DNA from: Nocardioides zeae
GTDB lineage: Bacteria; Actinomycetota; Actinomycetes; Propionibacteriales; Nocardioidaceae
DNA length: 64,000 bases
Direction of reading: 5' to 3'
NCBI RefSeq assembly: GCF_030818655.1
Contig: NZ_JAUTAN010000001.1
Coordinates: 1,612,001 to 1,676,000, forward strand
In this document: piece by piece, positions 17,312 through 28,450 of the stretch
Layout of the letters: every line of letters begins with the position of its first letter
How positions within the stretch are numbered: the stretch's first letter is position 1
Translations under genes and position numbers: made by a program
Notes under the pieces: generated by a model
What the model was told of the DNA's origin: nothing
The model's input: only the letters and a program-made list of their open reading frames with translations
Databases searched by the model: none

Positions 17312-18373
17312 TCAGCCGTCGTCGCGCGCGACCGGCCAGGTCACGGCCACGCGCGCCCCGCCGTCCGCGGTCTCACCGATCTCGGTGGTGCCCCCGTGGG
17401 CGCCGACCAGGCCGCCGACGAGGTACATGCCCAGCCCGGACCCGCCCGCCTGGCCAAAGTGCCAGAACTTCGTGAACACGCGGCGCCGGATCTCCTCCGG
17501 GATCCCCCGGCCCTCGTCGTCGACGGTGATGCGGACCGCGTCGCCGTCGGCGGTCGGCGCGAGCCGCACCAGCACGGTGCCCTCGCCGTGCCGCACCCCG
17601 TTCTCCACCAGGTTGGTGAGCACCTGGGTGAACTTGTCGGGGTCGGCCATCACCGGCGCCAGCCCGGCGTCGGCCTCGAGGGAGATGGTGCGCGACGTGC
17701 CCGCTCCCACGGAGCAGACCACCCGCCCGGCCAGCTCGGCGGCGTCGCACGGACGGCGGTGCAGCGAGAGCCGCCCCGTGTCGATGCGCGCCACGTCGAG
17801 GAGCTCGGTGATGAGCCGGCTCAGGCGGTCGGCGTCGGCGTTGACCGTGGTGAGCATGAGCCGCTTCTGCTCGTCGTTGAGCACGTCCCAGCGGTTCAGC
17901 ATCGCCTGCACGAAGCCCTTGACCCCGGTCAGCGGCGAGCGCAGCTCGTGGGCGACGGTGGCGACCAGGTCGGAGCGCTCGCGGTCGAGCCGCTCCCGTC
18001 CGCGTCCCGAGCGGAGCGTCACCGCCACCCGGACGACGACACCGTCCGCGTCGCGCACGATGCGCGCCGCCGTCAGCACCTCGTGACCGTCGGGCAGCAG
18101 CCACGACTGCTCGGGGACGCCGACGCGGGTGCGCAGACCCCCGTACGGCGCGTTGTAGCGCACCCAGTCGCAGCCCTCGGTGTTGAGCAGCACCAGCACC
18201 TCGGCCAACGGTCGTCCGTGCGCCTCGGCCGCCGGGACGTGGAGCCAGCGGGCCGCCGCGGCGTTGACGTGCGTGACGAGCCCGTCAGCGTCCGCGACGA
18301 CGACACCGTCGGGCAGCGCGTCGACGAGGTCGCAGACGGTCAGGTCGTCGGTGCGGGGCCCCGTCGCGTCCAT
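17312..18373 (-). CDS. PAS-domain sensor histidine kinase (soluble)
   Basis: 353 residues. An N-terminal PAS fold (about 10-130, DALPDGVVVADADGLVTHVN) is followed by a HisKA dimerisation helix with the phosphoacceptor in VAHELRSPLTG (His about 165) and an HATPase domain with N-box NLVENGVRHG, G1 DEGRGIP and G2 GGSGLGMYLV. There is no membrane segment or signal peptide, so it senses a cytosolic cue. No response regulator is nearby, which makes it an orphan. It starts 26 bp after the rRNA methyltransferase gene and may be the last member of the infC operon. Confidence 0.93.
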   Translation of the reverse strand: MDATGPRTDDLTVCDLVDALPDGVVVADADGLVTHVNAAAARWLHVPAAEAHGRPLAEVLVLLNTEGCDWVRYNAPYGGLRTRVGVPEQSWLLPDGHEVLTAARIVRDADGVVVRVAVTLRSGRGRERLDRERSDLVATVAHELRSPLTGVKGFVQAMLNRWDVLNDEQKRLMLTTVNADADRLSRLITELLDVARIDTGRLSLHRRPCDAAELAGRVVCSVGAGTSRTISLEADAGLAPVMADPDKFTQVLTNLVENGVRHGEGTVLVRLAPTADGDAVRITVDDEGRGIPEEIRRRVFTKFWHFGQAGGSGLGMYLVGGLVGAHGGTTEIGETADGGARVAVTWPVARDDG

Positions 18374-18399
18374 GCCGGCGATCCTAGGCGGGCGCGCCC

Positions 18400-19263
18400 C
18401 TAGGGGCGGGGTGCCGCGGCGCCTGCCGCCCGCTGGGCACGGGCCGAGGCGTAGAGGCAGAGCGCGGCGGCGGTCGCCAGGTTGAGGCTCTCCGCCCGGC
18501 CGTGGATGGGGATGCTGACGACGTCGTCCGCCAGGGCCGCGACCTCCTCGGGCAGGCCCCAGGCCTCGTTGCCGAGCAGCCACGCGGTGGGCTCGGCCAG
18601 CAGGCCCGACGCCTCCGCCTCGAACAGGTCGAGCCGACCGCCGCCGTCGGCGGCCAGCACCCGCAGCCCGGCGGCGCGCACCGCGGCCACCGCGCACGCG
18701 ACGTCCGTCTCGACGGCGATCGGCAGGTGGAAGACGCTCCCGACGCTCGCCCGCACGGTCTTCGGGTTGTGCAGGTCCACGGCGTTGCCGAGGAGGGCCA
18801 CCCCGTCGGCGCCCGCCGCGTCGGCGCACCGGACGACGGTGCCGGCGTTGCCCGGGTCGCGCACGTCGGCGCAGAGGGCCACCAGGCGCGGGCCGGGGGC
18901 GAGCAGCTCGGCCAAGGGCACGTCGAGGGGCGTGCACACCGCGACCACGCCGGCGGGGGTCACCGCATCGCTGAGGGCCTCCATCGCCGGGCCGTCCACC
19001 CGGTGCACGGGCACGGCGGGCACGGTGCGGGCGAGGGTGGCCATGAGCGCGCCGTACCGCTCCGCGGCAGCGGGGGTCACGAAGACCTCCCGCACGCGGC
19101 CGGGCGTCTCGAGGGCGGCCTCGAGGCCCTTCGGGCCGTCCACGACGAACAGCCGCCGCTCGGTTCGCACCGAGCGGCGGCTGAGCTTCCGCGCTTCCCT
19201 GACCCGGGCGCTCCTCGTGGTGAGGAGCGCCGGGTCCGGTGCGGCGGGGGTGCTGCTGGTCAG
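18400..19263 (-). CDS. TrmH/SpoU-family RNA 2'-O-methyltransferase
   Basis: 287 residues from a proposed CTG start. The N-terminal substrate-binding part begins [18 protein letters not shown], which in this family must be included; the SPOUT knot motifs are [33 protein letters not shown] and [20 protein letters not shown]. It probably methylates 23S rRNA. No ATG, GTG or TTG occurs in frame between the rplT stop and the conserved N-terminus; CTG at 19261-19263 overlaps the rplT TGA (CTGA) and is preceded by GGAGAAGG at a good distance. The next downstream option (GTG at 19170) would cut the family-conserved N-terminus. Confidence 0.88.
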   Translation of the reverse strand: MTSSTPAAPDPALLTTRSARVREARKLSRRSVRTERRLFVVDGPKGLEAALETPGRVREVFVTPAAAERYGALMATLARTVPAVPVHRVDGPAMEALSDAVTPAGVVAVCTPLDVPLAELLAPGPRLVALCADVRDPGNAGTVVRCADAAGADGVALLGNAVDLHNPKTVRASVGSVFHLPIAVETDVACAVAAVRAAGLRVLAADGGGRLDLFEAEASGLLAEPTAWLLGNEAWGLPEEVAALADDVVSIPIHGRAESLNLATAAALCLYASARAQRAAGAAAPRP

Positions 19264-19646
19264 GCCGAGGCCTTCTCCGCGTTGACGTCCTCGGGCAGCG
19301 CGGCCCGGGCCGTCTCCACGAGCGCGTTGAACGCGGCCGTGTCGTTGACCGCGAGCTCCGCGAGGATCTTGCGGTCGACCTCGACACCCGCGAGGCCGAG
19401 GCCCTGGATGAAGCGGTTGTAGGTCATGCCCTGCGCACGCGCCGCGGCGTTGATGCGCTGGATCCACAGGCGACGGAAGTTGCCCTTGTTCTTGCGGCGG
19501 TCGTTGTAGCTGTAGACCAGCGAGTGGGTGACCTGCTCCTTCGCCTTGCGGTAGAGGCGCGAGCGCTGGCCGCGGTAGCCGCTGGCGCGCTCGAGGGTCG
19601 TCCGGCGCTTCTTCTGGGCGTTGACCGCCCGCTTGACGCGTGCCAC
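19260..19646 (-). CDS. rplT: 50S ribosomal protein L20
   Basis: 128 residues; early-assembly large-subunit protein. [30 protein letters not shown] and [15 protein letters not shown] are classic L20 sequences. Preceded by rpmI and infC in the usual order. Its stop overlaps the start of the downstream methyltransferase. Confidence 0.98.
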   Translation of the reverse strand: MARVKRAVNAQKKRRTTLERASGYRGQRSRLYRKAKEQVTHSLVYSYNDRRKNKGNFRRLWIQRINAAARAQGMTYNRFIQGLGLAGVEVDRKILAELAVNDTAAFNALVETARAALPEDVNAEKASA

Positions 19647-19708
19647 GTGAATCTCCTAGATCGAGGATGGTGCGGGGTCGTGCTCGACTCCCGAGGGGGG
19701 TGGGAGGG

Positions 19709-19903
19709 TCAGCGACCCAGCAGCTTCTTGGCGCGCGGCACGTCGGCCGCGGCGACCTCGACGGTGCCCGTCATGCGGCGGGTGACCTTCGAGGGCTTCT
19801 TCTCGAGGTTGTGGCGCTTGCCGGCCTTCTCCCGCAGGATCTTGCCGCTGCCCGTCACCCGGAACCGCTTGCCGGCGCCCGAGTGGCTCTTGTTCTTCGG
19901 CAT
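19709..19903 (-). CDS. rpmI: 50S ribosomal protein L35
   Basis: 64 residues, normal for L35: [20 protein letters not shown] at the N-terminus and a basic tail ending AKKLLGR. Lies between infC and rplT. The ATG is chosen over an upstream in-frame extension because MPKxKSHxG is the invariant start. Confidence 0.97.
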   Translation of the reverse strand: MPKNKSHSGAGKRFRVTGSGKILREKAGKRHNLEKKPSKVTRRMTGTVEVAAADVPRAKKLLGR

Positions 19904-20011
19904 CGTTGACTCAACTCTCTTCTTCGGTGCCACCCGCCGGCGGACGGGTGGCGCGTTCGACAACCGGCGGCGGACGTCTCGCCCGCCGCCGTGGGACGTC
20001 GGTGGTGCTGC

Positions 20012-20695
20012 TCAGGCCTCGATCTCGGGGTCGAGGTTCTCCGAGCGGCGGCGCTCCTTCTTCTGCGCCACCGGCCCGGCCGCGTGGGCGGCGTCGCGCT
20101 CGGCGCGCTCCTCCGCCACGGCCTCGGCCCGCTCCGCGGCGCGCGACGCCTTCTCGGCCTCGGCCTCGACGCGAGCGTCGGCCTTCTTCTTGTGGGGCCC
20201 GAGCACCATGATCATGTTGCGGCCGTCCTGCTTCGGCGACGACTCGACGAAGCCCAGCTCCTCCACGTCGTCGGCGAGGCGCTGCAGCAGCCGGAACCCG
20301 AGCTCGGGGCGGTGCTGCTCGCGACCGCGGAACATGATCGTGATCTTGACCTTGTCTCCGGCCTTGAGGAACCGCACGACGTGACCCTTCTTGGTCTCGT
20401 AGTCGTGCGAGTCGATCTTCGGCCGGAGCTTCATCTCCTTGATGATCACGTTCGACTGGTTCCGTCGGGCCTCGCGGGCCTTCTGGGCGGTCTCGTAGCG
20501 GAACTTGCCGTAGTCCATGAGCTTGCAGACCGGCGGACGCGCCATGGGCGCGACCTCGACGAGGTCGAGGCCGGCTTCCTGCGCGAGTCGAAGTGCGTCG
20601 CCCGTGGGGACGATGCCGACGGTCTCGCCGTTGGGACCGACAAGTCGGACCTCGGAGACCCGGATCCGATCGTTGATGCGCAGCTCGGTGCTGAT
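20012..20695 (-). CDS. infC: Translation initiation factor IF-3, ATC start
   Basis: 227 residues; binds 30S and controls start selection. N-domain begins [19 protein letters not shown]; signature [11 protein letters not shown] at about 60-70; C-domain [19 protein letters not shown] charged tail of about 50 residues (many E, A, R, K) is longer than in E. coli, as often in actinobacteria. The start is ATC: AGGAGG lies five bases before ATCAGCACC, and no ATG/GTG occurs at the conserved N-terminus. Rare AUU/AUC starts on infC are a known autoregulatory feature, because IF-3 discriminates against them. A GTG 15 codons upstream is the only alternative. Confidence 0.95.
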   Translation of the reverse strand: MSTELRINDRIRVSEVRLVGPNGETVGIVPTGDALRLAQEAGLDLVEVAPMARPPVCKLMDYGKFRYETAQKAREARRNQSNVIIKEMKLRPKIDSHDYETKKGHVVRFLKAGDKVKITIMFRGREQHRPELGFRLLQRLADDVEELGFVESSPKQDGRNMIMVLGPHKKKADARVEAEAEKASRAAERAEAVAEERAERDAAHAAGPVAQKKERRRSENLDPEIEA

Positions 20696-20768
20696 GTGTC
20701 CTCCTGGGGGTACGGCGGACGGGAACCGGCCCGCGTGCACCCGCCCGGAGCGACCGGGCCGGAGAACG

Positions 20769-20809
20769 AAAAAAGGCTCCCGCTTGACAAGGGTGTCCTA
20801 GCGGAAGCC
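20769..20809 (-). terminator. Intrinsic terminator/attenuator in the infC leader
   Basis: On the minus strand GGCTTCCGCT pairs with AGCGGGAGCC (one G-U) across a 15-nt loop and is followed by six T residues, the best intrinsic terminator in the window. It lies only about 75 nt upstream of the infC start, and 220 bp beyond the previous gene on that strand, so attenuation of infC-rpmI-rplT is likelier than termination of the SseB-like gene. A TAG stop codon sits where the first stem arm meets the loop. The rest of the stretch 20696-21032 holds no gene I can support; a weaker inverted repeat occurs at about 21000-21030. Confidence 0.75.
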
Positions 20810-21032
20810 AGTCGCGACCACGTCGCCACGCCACCACGACACCTCCCGGAGGAGGGCGTCGAGCGACGCGTGAGCCGACGACCCCGCACGCGGGGCGCCG
20901 CCTCGACCGGACCCGACGACCTGGCGGCCGGTGCGGGTGGGAGACGGGATTGCTGCTGGTCTCCGCTTGGAGATCGGCGGATCGCTGCAGGCGCAGCTCA
21001 CCACTGATCGGTCAACGGGAGACAGTAGTGGA

Positions 21033-21575
21033 CTATTCCGCCTCGACGCCAATCCACGCGTGGCCGCCGGCCACGCGGCGCAGCTCCCACCCGCGCGCGA
21101 GCGCGCCGAGGTCGTCGCCGGGCACGACGAAGCGCACGGGGCCGGCGATGTCGACGACGATGGCCGCCGCGCCGTCCTGCAGCGCCGACGCGGCGGCGAG
21201 CTGCGTCGCGACGGGCACCGGGCGGGCGTCGGCTCGCCACCGGGTCAGCGCCTCCTGGCCGGTGAAGGCGAGGAGGGCCCGACGGCCGTCGCGGCCCGTC
21301 ACCAGCACGGTGGCCATGTCGCTGCTCTTGTCGTGGGCCAGCCCGTTCTCGTCGACCTCGACCTCGCCGAGCACGGCGACGACGGGCACGAGCAGCCGGG
21401 ACTCGCCCAGCACCGCGAGCACGTCGGCGTCGTCGGCCTCCCCCGCGGCGTACGCCGCGAGCACGGCCGCCAGGGCCTCGGGGGCCTCGCCGGTGTCGTC
21501 GCCGAAGGCCGACGTCGGGATGACGCGTCCGGCGAAGCGGTCCTGCGGGGCGAGGGGTCCACTCACCCGCGCCAT
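21033..21575 (-). CDS. SseB-family protein
   Basis: 180 residues resembling the SseB N-terminal domain found in many actinobacterial proteins: SRLLVPVVAVLGEVEVDENGLAHDKSSDMATVLV, then GRRALLAFTGQEALTRW and ALQDGAAAIVVDIAGP. Function in cells is not established. It lies upstream of the infC leader on the same strand and is divergent from the small membrane protein. The N-terminal ATG (MARVSGPL) gives family length. Confidence 0.85.
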   Translation of the reverse strand: MARVSGPLAPQDRFAGRVIPTSAFGDDTGEAPEALAAVLAAYAAGEADDADVLAVLGESRLLVPVVAVLGEVEVDENGLAHDKSSDMATVLVTGRDGRRALLAFTGQEALTRWRADARPVPVATQLAAASALQDGAAAIVVDIAGPVRFVVPGDDLGALARGWELRRVAGGHAWIGVEAE

Positions 21576-21647
21576 GATGCCAGCCGCGCCGCCGCCGACC
21601 GAACCGGTGCACCCGCTCCCCCACCCCGGACGGCCTAGGGTGGAGGG

Positions 21648-22121
21648 GTGGACGCAACCTGGCTCGCCCTCGCCGTCGTGCTCTCCGCCATCGGGGCCAT
21701 CTGGACCGTCGTGGCCTGGCGCACGCGGGGCGTGGCCGCCGCCGTGCGGGGAGCCGGGTTGACGTTGCTGGCGCCCGCGGCGTACCTCACCGGCACGCTC
21801 GAGCTGGCCGGGGAGATCGCCGTCGACGTCGGCGACTGGGCCCGCGGCCTCGTGTTCTCCCCCGTCGTGTGGACGGGCATCGCGCTGGCCGGCGCGGGCG
21901 TGCTGCTCGTGCTGCTCGGCGGCGCGCTCGCCGCGCGCGGCGTGGGGACGAGCCCGCGCACGGCTGCTCCGCGGCAGGTCGAGGACGGGGCCGGTCGTCC
22001 GGCCGTGGCCCCGGCGGACCGCCGTGCGCCGGCGGCTCCGCCCGCCGGACGTGGCCGCGCGAGCGGCGACGACGACCTCGACGACATCGAGGCGATCCTG
22101 CGCCGCCGAGGGATCAGCTGA
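21648..22121 (+). CDS. Small membrane protein of unknown function
   Basis: 157 residues: three hydrophobic segments (about 5-23, 32-50, 72-95) followed by a Pro/Ala/Arg-rich cytosolic stretch and a conserved-looking acidic-basic end DDDLDDIEAILRRRGIS. I do not recognise a family. The GTG start is seven bases after a TAGGGT -10, so the transcript is likely leaderless. One base separates it from the next gene, so the two are co-translated. Confidence 0.75.
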   Translation: MDATWLALAVVLSAIGAIWTVVAWRTRGVAAAVRGAGLTLLAPAAYLTGTLELAGEIAVDVGDWARGLVFSPVVWTGIALAGAGVLLVLLGGALAARGVGTSPRTAAPRQVEDGAGRPAVAPADRRAPAAPPAGRGRASGDDDLDDIEAILRRRGIS

Positions 22122-22122
22122 C

Positions 22123-23361
22123 GTGGCGGGCCGCCGGTCCGTCCCCGCGCTCGTCGAGCGGCACCGCCTCGCCGCCCGGCTGGGCACCGCCGTCTCCCGG
22201 CTCGACCCCGCGCCCGCGACGCCGTGCGCCGTCGTCGACCTCGACGCCTTCGACGCGAACGCCGACGACCTCGTCGCGCGGGCCGGCGGGACGCCGATCC
22301 GGGTGGCCTCGAAGTCGCTGCGCGTCCCCGCGCTGGTGCAGCGCGCGCTCGCGCGGGACGGCTTCGCCGGGGTGCTGGGCTACACCCTGCGCGAGGCGCT
22401 GTGGCTGGTCGACGAGGGCATCAGTGACGACGTCGTCGTCGCCTACCCCACCGTGGACCTCCCCGCACTGCGGCGCCTCACGTCCTCGCCGTCGGCCGCC
22501 GGCGCGGTGACGATCATGGTGGACGACCTCGCCCACCTCGACGTCGTCGACAGCGTGCGGTCCTCCAAGGCCGTGCCCGTGCGCGTCGCGATCGACGTGG
22601 ACGCCGGGCTGCAGGCACCCGGAGGCGTGCACGTCGGGCCGAAGCGCTCGCCGCTGCGCAGCGCGGAGGCCACCCTGGCGCTGGCGCGGGCCGTCGTCGA
22701 GCGGCCGGGGTTCGTGCTGGTGGGGGTCATGACCTACGAGGGACAGGTCGCCGGGGTGCCCGACCGGGTGCCGGGCCAGGCGCCCCGGATGGCCGTCGTG
22801 CGGCGCATCAAGCAGGCGTCCCTGGCGCAGCTGCGCGAGCGTCGGGAAGCCGTGGCGACCGGGATTGCCGAGCTGGCCGACCTCTCCTTCTTCAACGCCG
22901 GCGGCTCCGGCTCGATCGCCGAGTCCGCCGCCGACCCGTCGGTCACCGAGGTCACGGCCGGCTCCGGCCTGCTCGTCCCCGGCCTGTTCGACCACTACCG
23001 CTCCTTCGCGCCGCGGCCCGCGGCGTACTTCGGGGTGCCCGTGACGCGCCGTCCGGGTCCGGGGGTCGCGACGGTGCACGGGGGCGGGTACACGGCGTCC
23101 GGTCCCGCCGGACCCGACCGCCAGGTCCTCCCCTGGGCGCCGCCCGGGCTGGAGCTGACGGCGCTGGAGGCGGCCGGCGAAGTGCAGACGCCGCTGGTCG
23201 GCCCCGGCGCCGACCTGTTGCGCATCGGGGAGCTGGTGTGGTTCCGGCACGCCAAGTCGGGGGAGCTCTTCGAGCACACCGACGTCGCGCACCTGCTCGC
23301 CGGCGACCGGATCACCGAGACCGTCCCCACCTACCGTGGCGCGGGCCAGGCCTTCGGCTGA
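22123..23361 (+). CDS. PLP-dependent fold-III enzyme (alanine racemase N-domain / D-threonine aldolase-like)
   Basis: 412 residues. The PLP lysine is in PIRVASKSLRVPALV (about residue 63), as in alanine racemase/D-serine dehydratase-type barrels; AIDVDAGLQAPGG and FFNAGGSGSIAE are further barrel strands and a phosphate loop. The C-terminal domain with VTAGSGLLVPGLFDHY and a His-containing ELVWFRHAKSGELFEH resembles D-threonine aldolase/DSD1-type proteins, which use a metal. Often annotated as amino acid deaminase; substrate unknown. GTG start one base after the previous stop. The 3' end overlaps the next gene by 26 bp. Confidence 0.85.
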   Translation: MAGRRSVPALVERHRLAARLGTAVSRLDPAPATPCAVVDLDAFDANADDLVARAGGTPIRVASKSLRVPALVQRALARDGFAGVLGYTLREALWLVDEGISDDVVVAYPTVDLPALRRLTSSPSAAGAVTIMVDDLAHLDVVDSVRSSKAVPVRVAIDVDAGLQAPGGVHVGPKRSPLRSAEATLALARAVVERPGFVLVGVMTYEGQVAGVPDRVPGQAPRMAVVRRIKQASLAQLRERREAVATGIAELADLSFFNAGGSGSIAESAADPSVTEVTAGSGLLVPGLFDHYRSFAPRPAAYFGVPVTRRPGPGVATVHGGGYTASGPAGPDRQVLPWAPPGLELTALEAAGEVQTPLVGPGADLLRIGELVWFRHAKSGELFEHTDVAHLLAGDRITETVPTYRGAGQAFG

Positions 23362-23965
23362 GCTGCCCCCGGCGGAGGCCCTGCCCGCCGGGACGCTCGA
23401 GGTGCTGCTGCGGCTCGTGGCCCGGTCCCCGGCCCGGCTCGGTGCCGGCCGGCTCGTCTGCGTGGACGGCCCGTCGGGATCCGGCAAGACCACGGCGGCC
23501 GCCGCCCTCGCGCGGGCGCTCGCGGCCGCGAGCCACGACGTGGTCGAGCTGCACATGGACGACCAGTACGACGGGTGGGACGGCCTGGGTGCCGCGCCCG
23601 GCCGGGTGGCGCGGGACGTCGTGGAGCCGCTGGCGGACGGACGAGCGGGGCGGTACCGGCGCTACGACTGGTACGCCGGGGCCTTCGCCGAGGAGCACGA
23701 GGTGGCGGCGGTCGGTCCCCGTGGCGTCGTGGTCCTCGAGGGCGTCGGGTCGGGAGCGGCGCCGCTCGCGGCGTACCGGAGCGTGCTGGTGTGGGTCGAG
23801 GCGCCCGCGGCGCTGCGGCTGCGCCGCGGGATCGAGCGCGACGGGGAGGCCGCGGCGGAGCACCTGCGGGCCTGGTCGCGTGCCGAGACCGTGCACTTCG
23901 GCGCCCACGGCACCCGCGCCGCCGCCGACGTGCGCCTCGACGCGCACGGTCGGGTGGTCCGCTGA
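23336..23965 (+). CDS. Uridine kinase-like P-loop NTPase
   Basis: 209 residues with a Walker A GPSGSGKTTAA at about 45-55 and a uridine/AAA-kinase type LHMDDQYDGWDGL motif at about 72-84, followed by RYRRYDWYAGAFAE and the Walker-B-like VVLEGVGSG. The arrangement is like uridine kinase or small-molecule kinases; substrate unknown. It overlaps the preceding gene and may act with it. Its stop is followed by the 31-bp repeat array. Confidence 0.82.
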   Translation: MARARPSAELPPAEALPAGTLEVLLRLVARSPARLGAGRLVCVDGPSGSGKTTAAAALARALAAASHDVVELHMDDQYDGWDGLGAAPGRVARDVVEPLADGRAGRYRRYDWYAGAFAEEHEVAAVGPRGVVVLEGVGSGAAPLAAYRSVLVWVEAPAALRLRRGIERDGEAAAEHLRAWSRAETVHFGAHGTRAAADVRLDAHGRVVR

Positions 23966-23973
23966 GGGGTTGA

Positions 23974-24165
23974 CGTCGAGTTTGGTCGTACGTCGCGGCA
24001 GAACCGTCGAGTTTGGTCGAACGGTTGAACTCGGATCAGCGAACACCGCACCGTACGACCCAACTCGACGCGAACGCCGCGCCGTACGACCCAACTCGAC
24101 GCGAACGCCGCGCCGTCCGACCCAACTCGACGCGAACGCCGCGCCGTCCGACCCAACTCGACGCA
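23974..24165. repeat. 31-bp repeat array A (two inverted plus four direct copies)
   Basis: Four direct copies of a unit containing ACGACCCAACTCGACGCGAA are spaced exactly 31 bp apart (their CTCGACG words start at 24064, 24095, 24126 and 24157). Two inverted, slightly diverged copies (CGTCGAGTTTGGTCG at 23974 and 24005) are also exactly 31 bp apart, so the array can form a long hairpin. It lies between the convergent 3' ends of the kinase and PH-protein genes. A related array occurs at 44688-45006. There is no credible coding sequence in it. Confidence 0.95.
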
Positions 24166-24167
24166 GG

Positions 24168-24620
24168 TCAGGCGGCGTCGATGACCTCGCGCAGCTCGCG
24201 GACGGCGGTGCGGGCGCGGGAGCCGTCGGAGGCCTGGATGCCGATCGCCGGGCGGGCCGTGCCGTCCGACAGGTCGATCGTGGCCCACGGGGCGCCGTCG
24301 GGCATCCGCACCGCGACGACCTGCGCCCACTCGTAGGAGTACCGCCGGTAGCCGTTCACCACGACGAGACCGTCGGTGGTCGCCGTCACGCGGCAGCGCA
24401 CCACGCCCCAGAGCACCGCGCCGGCACCGGCGAGGAGGAGCAGCATGGTGATGCGCTGGTACCAGGAGAAGTTGTCCCGCACCTCGGCGTCGAGCAGGAA
24501 CCACGCGGCCAGCATCGCCACCAGGACCGTCGCGCTGGAGAAGCCCGCGGCGATCGAGGTGCCCAGCGGGCGCCACGTGCGGGGCAGCGCCGGCCGACCG
24601 GGCTCAGAGGCGGCAGGCAT
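24168..24620 (-). CDS. PH-like domain membrane protein
   Basis: 150 residues: two hydrophobic helices (about 18-42 and 55-75, the second LLLLAGAGAVLWGVV) and a C-terminal strand-rich part CRVTATTDGLVVVNGYRRYSYEWAQVVAVRMPDGAPWATIDL that fits the bacterial PH domain 6 type. A gene of this kind follows hisG in many actinobacteria. It overlaps the hisG stop by 17 bp. Function unknown. Confidence 0.85.
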   Translation of the reverse strand: MPAASEPGRPALPRTWRPLGTSIAAGFSSATVLVAMLAAWFLLDAEVRDNFSWYQRITMLLLLAGAGAVLWGVVRCRVTATTDGLVVVNGYRRYSYEWAQVVAVRMPDGAPWATIDLSDGTARPAIGIQASDGSRARTAVRELREVIDAA

Positions 24621-25485
24621 GGATCTCCGTCATGAGGATGCCGCGCGCGCCCAGGTCGTAGAGCTCGTCCATCAGCCGCTGCGCGTTCGCGCGGGGCACC
24701 ATGACCCGCACCGCGACCCAGCCCTCGCGCTGCAGCGGCGAGATCGTCGGCGACTCGATGCCGGGCGCCGCGGCCGTCGCGGCGGCGACGTCGGTCTCGG
24801 CGATGTCGTAGTCCATCATCACGTAGCTGCGCGCCACGAGGACGCCCTCGACGCGCCGCCGGAACACGCGGAGCGCGCCCGCCTGCTCGGCCGTGCGCTC
24901 GTCGTCGGGACGGCCGATGAGCACCGCCTCCGACTCCAGGAGCGACGCGCCGAAGGTGGCGAGCCCGGCCTGGCGCAGCGTCGAGCCCGTCTCCACCACG
25001 TCGGCGATGACGTCGGCGACACCCAGCTGGATGCTGGTCTCCACCGCACCGTCGAGCCGGGTCACCGTGGCGTCGATGCCGTTCTCGTCGAGGTAGGCCT
25101 GCACCACGCCGGCGTACGACGTCGCGATCCGGAGGCCGTGGAGGTCCTCGGGGCCGGAGTACCGACCGGCGGGGCCGGCGAAGAAGAACCGCGAGCGGCC
25201 GAAGCCGAGCGGCCGCAGCTCGGCCGCGTTCGCGCCGGAGTCGCGCAGCAGGTCACGGCCGGTGATGCCGATGTCGAGCGTGCCGTCCGCGACGTACAGC
25301 GCGATGTCGCGCGGCCGCAGGTAGAAGAACTCGACGCCGTTCTCGGCGTCGACCAGCGTGAGCTTCTTGGAGTCGGAGCGCTGCTTGTAGCCGGCCTCGG
25401 AGAGGATCTCGGCCGAGGCGACCGAGAGGGCGCCCTTGTTGGGCACCGCGACGCGGAGCAGGTCGGTCGTGCTGGGGATGGTCAT
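24604..25485 (-). CDS. hisG: ATP phosphoribosyltransferase, long form
   Basis: 293 residues; first step of histidine synthesis. LRVAVPNKGALS at the N-terminus and the PRPP/ATP site region IADVVETGSTLRQAGL (about 157-172) mark the catalytic domains; the C-terminal 80 residues (IESPTISPLQREGWVAVRVMVPR) are the ACT-like histidine-binding domain of the long, HisZ-independent form. It is 43 bp downstream of hisE. Confidence 0.97.
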   Translation of the reverse strand: MTIPSTTDLLRVAVPNKGALSVASAEILSEAGYKQRSDSKKLTLVDAENGVEFFYLRPRDIALYVADGTLDIGITGRDLLRDSGANAAELRPLGFGRSRFFFAGPAGRYSGPEDLHGLRIATSYAGVVQAYLDENGIDATVTRLDGAVETSIQLGVADVIADVVETGSTLRQAGLATFGASLLESEAVLIGRPDDERTAEQAGALRVFRRRVEGVLVARSYVMMDYDIAETDVAAATAAAPGIESPTISPLQREGWVAVRVMVPRANAQRLMDELYDLGARGILMTEIHACRL

Positions 25486-25528
25486 CTCGGGGACTTCCTG
25501 GGTGAGCGGACGGACGGGACCGGGGCGC

Positions 25529-25792
25529 TCACAGATGGGAGTAGACGTCGTCGAGCGTCACGCCGCTCGCGAGCAGCATGACCTGCGCGTGGTAGAGCAG
25601 CTGGCTCACCTCGAGCGCCACCTGCTCCTTCGACTCGAAGCGGGCGGCCATCCAGACCTCCGCGGCCTCCTCGACCAGCTTCTTGCCGATGGCGTGCACG
25701 CCCGCGTCCAGCTCGGCCACCGTGCCGGAGCCGTCGGGACGCGTGCGGGCCTTGTCCTCGAGCTCGACCCAGAGCTCCTCGAACGTCTTCAC
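25529..25792 (-). CDS. hisE: Phosphoribosyl-ATP pyrophosphatase
   Basis: 87 residues; second step of histidine synthesis. The helical MazG-like core has [14 protein letters not shown] and [14 protein letters not shown], the metal-binding Glu/Asp blocks. GTG start (GTGAAGACGTTC); no other candidate fits. It starts 11 bp after ribH, so the riboflavin operon runs straight into hisE-hisG. Confidence 0.96.
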   Translation of the reverse strand: MKTFEELWVELEDKARTRPDGSGTVAELDAGVHAIGKKLVEEAAEVWMAARFESKEQVALEVSQLLYHAQVMLLASGVTLDDVYSHL

Positions 25793-25803
25793 GGGCGCTC
25801 AGC

Positions 25804-28446
<2,643 letters not shown>

Positions 28447-28450
<4 letters not shown>

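Noticed and set aside
20798..21052. An 84-codon frame upstream of infC, ending in the attenuator hairpin
   Set aside because: It overlaps the end of the SseB-like gene, has no good ribosome site and no recognisable sequence; kept only as a note on the stop codon in the hairpin.
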